Positions 8,430-17,900 of a stretch of 64,000 nt of DNA are shown piece by piece (within the stretch, counting starts at the first letter, position 1; every line of letters begins with the position of its first letter). A model generated the notes under the pieces. That model ran no database searches and had not been told where the DNA came from. It saw nothing but the letters and a program-made list of their open reading frames with translations. Source of the stretch: CAVONV01 sp963697355. Lineage in GTDB: Bacteria; Acidobacteriota; Vicinamibacteria; Marinacidobacterales; DATDRI01. A program made the position numbers and the translations under genes. The stretch is taken from assembly GCA_963697355.1 (NCBI GenBank), contig CAVONV010000013.1, positions 273,329 through 337,328 of the forward strand. The letters run 5' to 3'.

Positions 8430-9011
8430 GTGAAGCAAAAAAACTGGCTGGCCCTGGCCGCCGTCATCATCATCGTGGTGGTGAGTGTGGAGCTCTACGT
8501 TTGGCGGAGTGGACCGAGTGAGGAGCTTCCGGATGGTGCACCAACATTCGATCCGATGACTTACTTTCCCCGCCTGCAGCCGGGGGAGATTGCCCAGGCT
8601 TTCGAAGGGGAGTACATCGCTGGGGGCGTTGAGTCCATCAGCTATCCTGAGGACGGCGGAATGACGTTGCTCTTTGTCCTGTCTCCGTCCTGCGGGACTT
8701 GCGCGAAGACGATTCCACTGTGGAATCAATTGGCGGCTCAAATCGAACCGCCGACGCGCGTCTTCGGGTTCGTGATAGGTAGCTATCAGGGGGAGAAGAG
8801 GCTGTTGGAGGAAAAACGCCTCGATGTGCCGTTGTTGCGTTTCCCGAGTCCGAATGTTGTTCAGCAGTACAAGATCACGAGAGTACCTCAAACGATATTG
8901 GTGGGGCCCGGAGGAAAGGTGGAGACCGCCATCTTGGGTGAGCTCGACAGCTCCCAAGTGAGAGGACTGTTGAGCCGGTTGGGTGTTGGACCCGAGGAGC
9001 CCTCGGCATGA
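8430..9011 (+). CDS. membrane-anchored thioredoxin-fold protein (CGTC)
   Basis: 193 residues from GTG 8430. One N-terminal TM helix (about 5-24) is followed by a periplasmic thioredoxin-like domain. The active-site motif PSCGTC has its Cys pair at about residues 88 and 91, and the cis-proline loop is RVPQTILVGPGGKV. A TlpA/ResA-like thiol reductase or isomerase is likely. Both pilins and PilY1 in this locus are cysteine-bearing secreted proteins, so it may help their disulfide maturation (inference). The gene overlaps the next by 4 bases, supporting co-transcription. Confidence 0.8.
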   Translation: MKQKNWLALAAVIIIVVVSVELYVWRSGPSEELPDGAPTFDPMTYFPRLQPGEIAQAFEGEYIAGGVESISYPEDGGMTLLFVLSPSCGTCAKTIPLWNQLAAQIEPPTRVFGFVIGSYQGEKRLLEEKRLDVPLLRFPSPNVVQQYKITRVPQTILVGPGGKVETAILGELDSSQVRGLLSRLGVGPEEPSA

Positions 9012-9919
9012 GCAAGACGAGCTCCTCGAGAACATCTCTTACCCCGGCGTCGGTCCTCCTTGTTGTCGTCGTCTTCCTCTCGCTTGCTCTCGCCGTTTTC
9101 TTGGTCCAGCTTCGCATCGATGAAGCGTTCGGTAAGTATCGCAACACGGAAGAGATCCTCTACATCGAGAATGGTGCTGTGCTCAAGAAGGTGCTTCTCG
9201 GATATGAAAGCTTGGCGGCGGACATCTACTGGCTTCGAACCGTGCAGTACTTCGGCGGCCAGCGGCTCTATGACCCTGACAAACGGTTCGACTTGCTGGA
9301 GCCTTTGTTGGAGATAACCACCGACCTCGACCCTCATCTCAAGATCGCCTATCGGTACGGAGCCATTTTCTTATCCGAACCCTGGCCCCGAGGGGTCGGG
9401 ATTCCCATCAAAGGCATCGCTCTCACCGATAAGGCCATCCGCAACAATCCCGACCATTGGCGTTTCTACTTGGACAAGGGCTTCATTTACTACTGGCATC
9501 TTCAGGATTACGAAGAGGCGGCGCGTGTCTTTCTAGAAGGAAGCGAGATTCCCGGAGCGCCTCATTGGATGGCGGGCACCGCGGCGAGATCGGCCACCCG
9601 AGCGGGAGACAGGGAAACCGGCCGCATGCTGTGGCAGGCCATGTTCGACTCGGCGGAAAACGAGCAGGTTCGGGCGAACGCGAAGATGCATCTTCAACAA
9701 ATTGACGCCCTCGACGCGATCGACGAGCTCACGCTGGTTGTGGAGACCTTCGAGCAACGAGCCGGTCATTTTCCAAACGGTTGGGATGAGCTTGTGGCGG
9801 CGGGATTACTGCGCGGGATCCCCGTCGACCCTGTCGGCGAGCCCTATGTCCTCAATCCCCGAGAAATGAAAATCGAGATCTCCGAGTCCTCGTTTCTCGC
9901 CGGGTTGCCGACGAGGTAG
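9008..9919 (+). CDS. membrane-anchored TPR-like protein of the pil cluster
   Basis: 303 residues. One TM helix near residues 15-33 is followed by an extracytoplasmic region with TPR-like helices, for example YRYGAIFLSEPWPRG, NPDHWRFYLDKGFIYYW and DYEEAARVFLEG. The C-terminus (VETFEQRAGHFPNGWDELV, then GIPVDPVGEPYVLNP) looks like the pseudopilin-associated segment found in several secretion/pilus proteins, in which a helix and PVDP-x-G-x-P-Y-x-L motif recur. It overlaps the thioredoxin-like gene and sits 8 bases before pilD. It could be a functional counterpart of M. xanthus PilG (guess from position). Confidence 0.7.
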   Translation: MSKTSSSRTSLTPASVLLVVVVFLSLALAVFLVQLRIDEAFGKYRNTEEILYIENGAVLKKVLLGYESLAADIYWLRTVQYFGGQRLYDPDKRFDLLEPLLEITTDLDPHLKIAYRYGAIFLSEPWPRGVGIPIKGIALTDKAIRNNPDHWRFYLDKGFIYYWHLQDYEEAARVFLEGSEIPGAPHWMAGTAARSATRAGDRETGRMLWQAMFDSAENEQVRANAKMHLQQIDALDAIDELTLVVETFEQRAGHFPNGWDELVAAGLLRGIPVDPVGEPYVLNPREMKIEISESSFLAGLPTR

Positions 9920-9927
9920 ACCGACCC

Positions 9928-10722
9928 GTGGGTGAGCCTTCGATTCTTGCAGAAGCCCCCTGGCTGGGACCGGCCCTAGCCTTGGGATTCGGCCTTGCAT
10001 TCGGGAGCTTCACCAACGTTGTCATTTGCCGTTTACCGCTCGGAAAGTCCGTGGCGTTTCCGCCATCCGCTTGCCCTCACTGCGGAGGGCTCATTCGGCC
10101 CTATGACAACGTTCCGGTTCTGAGCTACATCTTTCTTCTCGGTCGTTGCCGACGGTGTAAAACGGGTATCTCACCGAGATACCCGTTTGTCGAGGCCATG
10201 GTGGGCGCGGCATCTCTTTACGCTTACTTGCGCCATGGCCTCTCATTGGAGCTTTTTTGTGAGGTGGGATTCGTCGTCGCGATGGTGGCTCTCGTATTCA
10301 TCGACTACGATCATCGCATTCTTCCCAACGTCATTACTCTTCCTGGCACAGCCGCGGGTTTGTTGCTGGCTTGGCCTCGGGAGACGATCACGCTGACGGA
10401 GGCCCTTCTCGGAGCGGCCTTGGGAGCGGGGCTATTGTTTTTGGTCTCGGAGGTTTACTTCCGTCTTCGCAACATCGAGGGGCTGGGGATGGGAGACGTC
10501 AAGATGATGGGTATGGTGGGGGCCTTTCTCGGTTGGAAGGGAGTGCTCTTGACACTGTTCCTGGGCTCTTTCGTGGGTTCTATCATTGGTCTCGGCTTGA
10601 TGGTGGTGCGGGGAAGGAACCTCAAGAGTGCGTTGCCCTTCGGGACTTTTCTTGGTTTAGCGGCTCTGGCAACACTCTATGTGGGCCCAAATCTCGTTGA
10701 ATGGTATTCCGGATTCTTCTAA
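9928..10722 (+). CDS. pilD: prepilin leader peptidase / N-methyltransferase
   Basis: 264 residues from GTG 9928. The cytoplasmic zinc-binding loop has two CxxC pairs (CPHCGG and CRRCKTG). Two catalytic aspartates are present: FIDYDHRILP and GMGDVKMMG, the GxGDxK signature of type IV prepilin peptidases. Several TM helices complete the fold. It cleaves pilin leaders after Gly and N-methylates the new N-terminal Phe. Substrates in this window are the two pilins and FimT, PilV and PilW. Confidence 0.95.
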   Translation: MGEPSILAEAPWLGPALALGFGLAFGSFTNVVICRLPLGKSVAFPPSACPHCGGLIRPYDNVPVLSYIFLLGRCRRCKTGISPRYPFVEAMVGAASLYAYLRHGLSLELFCEVGFVVAMVALVFIDYDHRILPNVITLPGTAAGLLLAWPRETITLTEALLGAALGAGLLFLVSEVYFRLRNIEGLGMGDVKMMGMVGAFLGWKGVLLTLFLGSFVGSIIGLGLMVVRGRNLKSALPFGTFLGLAALATLYVGPNLVEWYSGFF

Positions 10723-10896
10723 GAATCCTAAGGACTCAAAAATGACCGAGGATGTGTTATTTCCTGCATTCTTGAATTCTCGAGTTCCCGCCTCCGCCGC
10801 CATGTCCTTTTCGGCGGCGGCTACGGCGAGGCCTCGCCGTAGCTCCAGCGAAGGCGGGCTCGAGTTCTCGAGTTCTCGAGCTCCAACAGAGTAACC
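10723..10896. repeat. intergenic repeat and palindrome cluster between pilD and the kinase
   Basis: The gap contains CTTGAATTCTCGAGTTC near 10771, a GC hairpin (CGCCGCC ... GGCGGCGG), a perfect palindrome at 10821-10842 with 11-bp arms (CTACGGCGAGG), and a run of CGAGTTCT octamers at 10861-10880. The same octamer family recurs in other gaps of the window. No gene is seen. Confidence 0.85.
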
Positions 10897-12759
10897 ATGT
10901 CCGAATGGCTTACGGGTGAAAACCGGATACGGCTCTTCCTTGGATTTCTCATTCTTGTCCTCGTCGTCGTCAACAGCCAGAGCTTGCAACTTTCGTATCA
11001 GTCCCGTAACCAATTGGTGCACGCGCTCGAAGACACCGTCCGGAGTCAATCCGAACGCATCGCATCTGCGATTACGCCTCTTTTCGAAAGCGAAATCGAC
11101 ACTCATGTCTTGCCGTCGCTGACGGTCAGGCTCGAGGAGTTATCTCGTCAGTGGGATGTTCGTTCCCTGTGTCTACTGGATTGGGACGGGAAACTGCTAG
11201 GGGGCTCGGAGACCTGCCGGCTCTCCGGAGCTCTTGACTTCGACCGTCTCGACCGTGAGGGTAGAAAGCGTCTGGTCGAAAACCGCTGGGCCGTCACGGG
11301 CGTTACACCATCTTACGATCTCGGAGCCGCGGTCGTATACGCCTACCGGGTTCTTCGCTTTGGAGAATCATCCAACGAGGCTGTCTTGAGAGTGGAGATC
11401 CCTGCGCCTCATCTTGCCCTGGCCAACCGTAACCTACGGTCGTCGTTGATTTATCAAATCTCAGCAATGGCACTCGTTTTGTTGAGCTTGGTCTTTTTTC
11501 TCAACAGTCTCTTGGCGCCACACCGACGACTGATGGCCGAAGCTCGGTCGGTGGCAGGCGGCGTGGCTTCGGGTGACGAGCCGAAGGATGAAAATCAGTT
11601 TCTTCTTTCCACCTTTCAAGGCGTCGTCGCACAGCTCAAGGAAAAGGAGCAACAACTCGAAGGTATGCATTTGCGAGAAAAGAACCGCGCCGATGAGACG
11701 CAGGCTCTAGCTACCGACATCATAAGGAGCATGACGACCGGTCTAGTCAGCCTGGACGGCTCGGGTCGAGTCGCGCTAGTCAATCCCGCAGCCGGAAAGA
11801 TCTTCCGTCTGGACGGCTCGGATGTGGAGGGCAAAGCTTTTTGTGAGGCCTTTCCTGGGTCGCGAGAGCTTTCCGAATGGGTCGACCTCGCTATTGAGGA
11901 AGGACAATCCACGTTGCGCCGCCAAGTAGAGTATATCCACGCCGATGGGCGTTCTACATATTTGGGTGTCAGCGTCATCCCTCTCGCGGCTGCGGACGGC
12001 GCCGTTCGTGGCGCCCTGTGCTTGCACGCCGACTTGACCGAAGTGATCCAGCTTCGCGAAAGACTCTATGTCAAGGAGAATCTGGAGCGGCTCGGAGAAA
12101 TGTCGGCCGGAATAGCTCACGAGCTTCGAAATGGGCTCGCAACGATTCTCGGTAATACCCGATTGCTACAACAAGCGGTCTCCTCCGAAAAAGAGACGGA
12201 GCTCGTTCACGCCGTCGTGGAAGAAGGAAACGCTTTGAACCGGGTCGTGACGGAGTTCCTGCAATTCGCTCGGCCCGACAGGTTGCGTCCCGTTTCAGCG
12301 GATATCGAGGCTCTAGTGGGGGAGCTCACCGAAGAGCTTCAGGGACGAGCGGTGGACGGCGGAGTTCAGCTGATTCTGAAGGCCGATTCCTGTCGAGCTG
12401 AAGTGGACGAGGTGCTGGTGAGACAAGCTGTCCAGAACCTGATTTTGAACGGCATCGAAGCAGCAGGAATGAAAGAAGGCGGAGAGGTCGAGATCCGAGT
12501 CGAACAACGGGAGGGTTGTGCCGTGGTTCGAGTGCGGGACAACGGTCCAGGTATTCCCGCCTCGGATCGCCCGCGGGTTTTTGCGCCCTTCTTTACGACG
12601 AAGCCGGAAGGCACGGGCCTTGGACTGGCCCTCGTCCAGAAAATCGTCGTCGCCCACAATGGGGAAGTGACGGTGGAGCCGCATGAGGACGGAACCGTTT
12701 TCTCCATCAAAATCCCCATCGAATCGGAAGATAATGCCTCCCTCGAAGAGTGGGTATAG
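10897..12759 (+). CDS. PilS/NtrB-family sensor histidine kinase
   Basis: 620 residues. TM1 is near residues 11-27 and TM2 near 188-207, flanking a periplasmic sensor domain. A PAS domain spans about 270-385 (IIRSMTTGLVSLDGSGRVALVN). The HisKA phosphoacceptor is GIAHELRNGLATI. The HATPase domain has NLILNGIEAA (N box), VRDNGPGIP (G1) and EGTGLGLALVQKI (G2). Its partner is probably the NtrC-type regulator at 20084, the only one visible in the locus. Kinase and regulator are separated by the minor-pilin genes. Targets would be the sigma-54 promoters at 5286 and 12882. Confidence 0.88.
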   Translation: MSEWLTGENRIRLFLGFLILVLVVVNSQSLQLSYQSRNQLVHALEDTVRSQSERIASAITPLFESEIDTHVLPSLTVRLEELSRQWDVRSLCLLDWDGKLLGGSETCRLSGALDFDRLDREGRKRLVENRWAVTGVTPSYDLGAAVVYAYRVLRFGESSNEAVLRVEIPAPHLALANRNLRSSLIYQISAMALVLLSLVFFLNSLLAPHRRLMAEARSVAGGVASGDEPKDENQFLLSTFQGVVAQLKEKEQQLEGMHLREKNRADETQALATDIIRSMTTGLVSLDGSGRVALVNPAAGKIFRLDGSDVEGKAFCEAFPGSRELSEWVDLAIEEGQSTLRRQVEYIHADGRSTYLGVSVIPLAAADGAVRGALCLHADLTEVIQLRERLYVKENLERLGEMSAGIAHELRNGLATILGNTRLLQQAVSSEKETELVHAVVEEGNALNRVVTEFLQFARPDRLRPVSADIEALVGELTEELQGRAVDGGVQLILKADSCRAEVDEVLVRQAVQNLILNGIEAAGMKEGGEVEIRVEQREGCAVVRVRDNGPGIPASDRPRVFAPFFTTKPEGTGLGLALVQKIVVAHNGEVTVEPHEDGTVFSIKIPIESEDNASLEEWV

Positions 12760-12881
12760 CTCTTCCCTTCTGTTACAAAAGGTAACAACCTGGCTTCCAG
12801 CCCAACGAGCATTCCATCCGGCGGTCTTCTTAAGTATCTAGTTCTAAAATGTTTATGTTGCATTGGGTTGTCCGATCGCTT

Positions 12882-12897
12882 TGGATCGGGAATTGCA
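12882..12897 (+). promoter_or_regulatory. sigma-54-like promoter of the minor pilin operon
   Basis: TGGATCGGGAATTGCA has GG at 12883-12884 and GC at 12895-12896, exactly 10 bases apart, with a good -12 element TTGCA and a -24 element matching TGG. It lies 61 bases before the GTG of the fimT-like gene. It is weaker than the match at 5286. Confidence 0.65.
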
Positions 12898-12957
12898 AAT
12901 GTTGTCAGCCATGAGGTCGGATTTGATTGAGGAGAACCCAAGCGTGAGGAGGAAACG

Positions 12958-13599
12958 GTGAACGGCAATAGAAGACGGTCATTGGGTTTTTCAATAGTAG
13001 AGCTCGTCGTAGTGATGGCGATCATCGCCGTGGTCTCGACGATCACGATCCCGATGGGTATCAGCTATATCAGGAACTACGAGGTGATAGGAGCGGCTCA
13101 AAACGTGGCGTCTCAGATGCAAATGAGCCGTGCGCAAGCGGTGAGGCGGAACTCTCGTCGGGGATTGCTGTTGAACTTCGACTATCCCACGGCGGGTCGA
13201 TACCAGTTCACGACGCTGGATGAGGATCCGGTCAATGGGGGATGGGACGGTGGGATATACCCGGCGAATCCGGGAGTCTTCGATCCTGCGAACCGCGACT
13301 ACGGTTTAGCACCGAACCCTCCAGACAATGTGGCATCGCCCGGCGGGGGACTTCCGTCACCGCACGGCGTGGTGGTGAGTCTGCCTCAAGGCATGGAGTT
13401 CGTTGGGGGCAAACAGTACGGCTCATTACTATGTCGTGTCGATGGCTCTGTGGAAGCGGTCCGTGCGAACAATGTCGGGGCGCGGGTGGTGCAAGAGGTC
13501 GGGCTGAACTGGGAAGTGGAGGTCCGTCACCCAGAGTACGGCCTGACGCGAACCATCAGGATCAGCCGGAACGGTCGCGTCGTGATCGACAATCCTTGA
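12958..13599 (+). CDS. FimT/GspH-type minor pseudopilin
   Basis: 213 residues from GTG 12958, which follows GAGGAGGAAACG. A basic leader ends in LG, followed by FSIVELVVVMAIIAVVSTITI (prepilin site, Glu5 present) and a GspH-like helix with QMQMSRAQAVRRNSR. GspH/FimT proteins prime the tip of the pilus or pseudopilus. It is first in a run fimT-pilV-pilX-pilY1 with short gaps. PilD should process it. Confidence 0.85.
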   Translation: MNGNRRRSLGFSIVELVVVMAIIAVVSTITIPMGISYIRNYEVIGAAQNVASQMQMSRAQAVRRNSRRGLLLNFDYPTAGRYQFTTLDEDPVNGGWDGGIYPANPGVFDPANRDYGLAPNPPDNVASPGGGLPSPHGVVVSLPQGMEFVGGKQYGSLLCRVDGSVEAVRANNVGARVVQEVGLNWEVEVRHPEYGLTRTIRISRNGRVVIDNP

Positions 13600-13616
13600 G
13601 ACGAGGAGAGGAAGCT

Positions 13617-14144
13617 ATGAGAGCCGAAAGAAACAATGGTGAGGAACGAGGTTTTTCTCTCATCGAGGTGTTGATCGCCATCTTGATTTTGACGGTGGGT
13701 CTATTGACCTTGGCACAGACGATGGTGATTGCGACCAATGCCAATGCGCTATCGGGCCGGATGACGGCATCGGCGGCATTGGCCAAGGAGCAATTGGAGC
13801 TGCTCAAGGCGGCGCCGTTCTATACCAACCCTGCCAGCATCACGACGGGCTCGATCAACCCGATGTTGCAGGTGGGAGGCAACCTCAATTCGGATGTGAC
13901 CGTGGGCCCCCAGGACTTCTTCCAGTACTACGACGAGGACGGCCAGCCCCTGATTCCCAACGTCAGCTCCGAGGCGGTCTTTGTGGTGCGTTGGCAGGTG
14001 CAACAGGTGGTTGCTCCGGGAGGCAACGGCACCTTGCCGCTGGCGATGCTCCGGATCACGGTGCGCTGCCAGGGCATGGCGCAGATGTATCGGGTAGTGG
14101 GCGATGCGACACTGACGACCTTTCGCACCGCTAATATCGGATAG
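13617..14144 (+). CDS. PilV-type minor pilin
   Basis: 175 residues from the ATG at 13617, with GAGGAGAGGAAG just upstream. The prepilin motif is ERGFSLIEVLIAILILTVGLL, where GFSLIEVLIA is the hallmark of PilV/GspI proteins. The segment ASAALAKEQLELLKAAPF follows. It is a probable tip/initiation-complex subunit that recruits PilY1 to the pilus. It is in the minor pilin operon, 17 bases after fimT. Confidence 0.85.
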   Translation: MRAERNNGEERGFSLIEVLIAILILTVGLLTLAQTMVIATNANALSGRMTASAALAKEQLELLKAAPFYTNPASITTGSINPMLQVGGNLNSDVTVGPQDFFQYYDEDGQPLIPNVSSEAVFVVRWQVQQVVAPGGNGTLPLAMLRITVRCQGMAQMYRVVGDATLTTFRTANIG

Positions 14145-14167
14145 TCAAAGGTAAGGAGATGAATTCA

Positions 14168-14926
14168 ATGAGACCGATAACCAAACGCAGCCATAGCGAG
14201 TCGGGCTCGGCTTTCGTGATTTCAATACTCGTGTTGTTCGTCTTGTCGGTATTGGGCATGGCTCTAATGCTGACGACCACCACCGAGACCGACATCAGTG
14301 TGAATTACCGCTGGGGAGAGATGGCGTTCTTCAACGCCGATGCGGCACTGGAGTACGGCAAGAATGTCCTAGCGGCGTACGCCCTCCGAGACGGCGACCT
14401 TCGCGTGGCACTACCGCCTCCGCGAGCGCAAGGACAAATGGGCGCTCCGCCATCGGATCCAGTGGCTTGTGCGGATCCGAGCGTGGCGGGCTGCCGAGAT
14501 TACCAGTACTCGCTTGTGCAGGGCGCCAATACCATCTACATCGGCCGGGTGCTCCGTGATGTGAACAACAGAGTCATTCAATACGATTTCCGCCAGCCGG
14601 TGGCCGGGGACACCCGTGGAGATATCGACAACGACGCCACGGGGGATGTGACCGGTACGGTGACGCTATGGATCCGCAGGCCGATTTTCGGCGACCGGGA
14701 CTCCGATGACAACAGTCGTGCCATATTGACGGCGGAAGGCACGGCTCCGAACTATGAGTATGCGGCGGGTACCGGCCGGGCGGGGTCGATGAGAAGGCTC
14801 GAGATGACCGTCAATCTGGCTGCTCAGTCCGGTTTTGAAGGTGACGACCATGCGGACATGAGCAGAAACTCTCAGCAAGGCTCGGCCATCACCGGGGGCT
14901 GGGAAGTCATCCAGTCGGTTCAGTAA
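14168..14926 (+). CDS. PilX-like minor pilin assembly protein
   Basis: 252 residues. AAGGAG at 14153-14158 lies immediately before an ATG at 14159, which is too close. The second ATG at 14168 has a 9-base spacer and is preferred. The N-terminus reads SESGSAFVISILVLFVLSVLGMALML followed by TTTTETDISVNYRWGEMAFFNADAALEYGK, the PilX pattern: a hydrophobic helix without a classical G/F-x4-E site, then a Thr-rich turn and F-x-NADAALEYG. It is expected in the priming complex with PilV, PilW and PilY1, directly before pilY1. Confidence 0.8.
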   Translation: MRPITKRSHSESGSAFVISILVLFVLSVLGMALMLTTTTETDISVNYRWGEMAFFNADAALEYGKNVLAAYALRDGDLRVALPPPRAQGQMGAPPSDPVACADPSVAGCRDYQYSLVQGANTIYIGRVLRDVNNRVIQYDFRQPVAGDTRGDIDNDATGDVTGTVTLWIRRPIFGDRDSDDNSRAILTAEGTAPNYEYAAGTGRAGSMRRLEMTVNLAAQSGFEGDDHADMSRNSQQGSAITGGWEVIQSVQ

Positions 14927-14952
14927 GAACAGACTGTTGAGGGGATAGAATC

Positions 14953-17900
14953 ATGTGGAAACAAATGTTGGTAAGAAGAGCCACCCTTCTAATGGTAGCG
15001 ATTGCTGTAGCCTTGACGTGGGTGCAAAGCGGTCGAACTCAGACGGTCTGTGTCGTCGAGCGGGGTATCGATCCGTTGGACGTTCTCAACCAAAGCGTGC
15101 GGCACAATGTTTGGATTGTGCTCGACACCTCCGGGTCCATGAGCAGCGACTTTGGTGGGGGTGTGAGTCGATTGAATACGGCCAAGCGCGTGTTGGACCG
15201 ACTCATGATGAGTGAGCTGATCGATGCCTCAGGAAACCCTCTCGTCAACTGGGGTTTCGTGAACTTCGCTGTCAACGGCAGCAATGCTGACGGCTGCGTT
15301 GATCAGTTCACAGGAAGCCAATGTGTCGGTTTGAATCTCGGTCTGCTGGAGAATCCACCTCCGTGTGGTGGTGACGACAACCGCGAGGCTATCATTCAGA
15401 GGCTCTACGCGACGTCTCCCAATGGGTGGACTCCCAATGGCATCTCTCTCGACCAAATCAGCGATCGAATCGTCCAGGACGGCTATGTCAGTGGTCTGTA
15501 CCCGGACCAGAGAAACTTCGTTATCATCGTGACAGACGGCGATGATACCTGTGAGTGCAACAGCTTCCTATGGGACGGCGCTTCGCCCGGACAGTTGCGC
15601 GGTCTAGACAGTAGCCCAGCGTATAGCAGCCCGATCAGCACGGGAGACGACGCACGCGCTTATAACGCCGGTCTAAAGGGAAAGATAGCTTACGATCGGA
15701 TGAATCCCACGCCCACCGATCGAGCGACGGGCGAGCTGGGAAGTACCTTCGTCATCGGCTTGGGCCTCAACGCCGCATCAAGAAGTCGTGCAAACCATCT
15801 GGCTTGGGAAGCTTCAGGTGCGGCCTACAACAATCCCAACGCCTTATCGGCCCTCTTCGCTGACAACGAAGAGGAGTTGATTCAAGCTTTGAAAGACGCA
15901 TTTGCCAGGATTGGTATACCGTCGACGGAATTGACACTAGGTGCACCGATTGTCGGATCGGTCAAGGAGCTCATACCCCAGATTCCGGGTCTTCGAGTGT
16001 TGGATCCCGACACGTCCGCCGTGCGTGCGGTCACCAACGATGACATTCTGGGCGACGCCGACCCTGCCAGCTACGATCTCCAAGATGTCCAGTTTGCACG
16101 GCGTCTTCGGGCGGATCTCAAAGACAACGTACTGTTCACGACTTCGGTCGTGCTTCCTGGTTTCAAAGGCCATCTGCGGGCCCATAACGTCTACTCGGTT
16201 CAAGACTACGAGACGGGAGCCGGTACGCGCACCGCGGACTACACGCTTCAATTCTGGGATGCCGGAGAAAAACTCCGAGATCGCGACCCGGATACCCGAA
16301 CGATTCTGTTCAACACGAGGGCGGATGCCCCCGGTGACCCACTTCATGAATTCAAGCTGGGGGCTGACTTCACCGACGATCAGATGGCCGACTTACTTGG
16401 CGTGGATCAGGGATTTCTCAGCGAGATCGACGGCGTCGGCGCTTTGACCAAGGCTGATGCCGCCAAGATGGCGGTTCAAGTGATTCGGGGGTATCACCTC
16501 AAGACGCACCCCGTCACGGGGACGCTCTATAACAATTTGGGTGAACCGAACCTGACCAAACTCGACGAGAACAATGAAATGGCCTGGAAGCTCATGGACT
16601 CGGCGAATGTCGGGGTCACGGTCGTGCTGAATCCACCACGTTCCCCCGATGCCAATCCACCGAAGCACAACGATTACGAGTATGGTACCGGCAATTTCCC
16701 CTACGGGTACTACTGGGAGAAGCTGAACCGGGGCACCGTCGTCTATCTACCGACCAACGGCGGCATGGTGCACGGATTCAACGCCGAGAACGGTGAAGAG
16801 TTGGTGGCTTACATTCCTGATGATGCCTTGGGAGATTGGCCGGCCGGAGAGGTTCCTGGAAGCCGCAGCAACTTGAAGGATCTGGTGGGGCTCATCGTTG
16901 CCGAAAACAACGGAATTGCGAACCATCATTTCTTCCTGTCGGCATCGGCCACCGCCAGTGACGTTTTCCTTCGATCTCCCGAAGGAGACGACCAGTGGCA
17001 TACGGTGATCACTTTTGGTCGCGGCAAGGGAGGCAAGTTCCTGACCGCTCTCGATGTGAGCCAGATGCCGGATTGGACACCGGGCAGGACCGCCGCCTTG
17101 GATCTAGCGACCGAAGCGGCGCCCACGATGCTTTTCAATGTTGGAAATCGGGAGGGAATTACCGACACGGACGTCAACGGTGAAAGCTATGAAGGCCTCG
17201 GCGAGACCTGGTCGTTGCCCATCGTCCGCAACGTTGCCGGTACCACCAATCCCGACCAGTGGGTGATGTTCGTCGGTGGTGGCTACGGCTGTGAGGCAGC
17301 AGGGACCAACGAGGGGCAGTATCTGTATGTACTCAAGATGGAAGACGGATCGGTTTACCGGCGATTCCGAGTGCCGAATGATCCCGCCGCTTCCATCGAC
17401 TACAACGGATTGGTGGCCATGCCGGTCGTGTACAATCCACACGAACTGATGCCCAATGACGACCAGGATTATGCCGTTCGAGCCTATATCGGCGACATAC
17501 AAGGCAAGATCCACAAGCTCGATTGTTCGCAACCCGATCCCCTGAGCTGGAGTTTCACGAGTGGTATCGGGAACGAGTTCTATAACGTCGGCCCGGATCA
17601 GCCCATTACGGCTCCGGTGGCCATCTTCCGAGACAACATGGATGTCTATGTCTTTGCAGGAACGGGAGGTGACGCCCGGGTGCTTGCCCCCTTCAAGTTC
17701 ATAGCACTCTTGGATGAGAACAACGCATCCGTCGGCCAGCTCGTTTGGACCTATGACCTGCCTATGGGGGAACGAGTCCATGTGGGGCCGGCCGTAGGTG
17801 GCGAGACCGCTTTCTTTGCCTCCACCTTAGAGTCCCTCGATCTGGCGTTGTGCGCCTCTCAGTTCAGCAGTACGCTCTTTGCTTTGGGGGTCACCACGGG

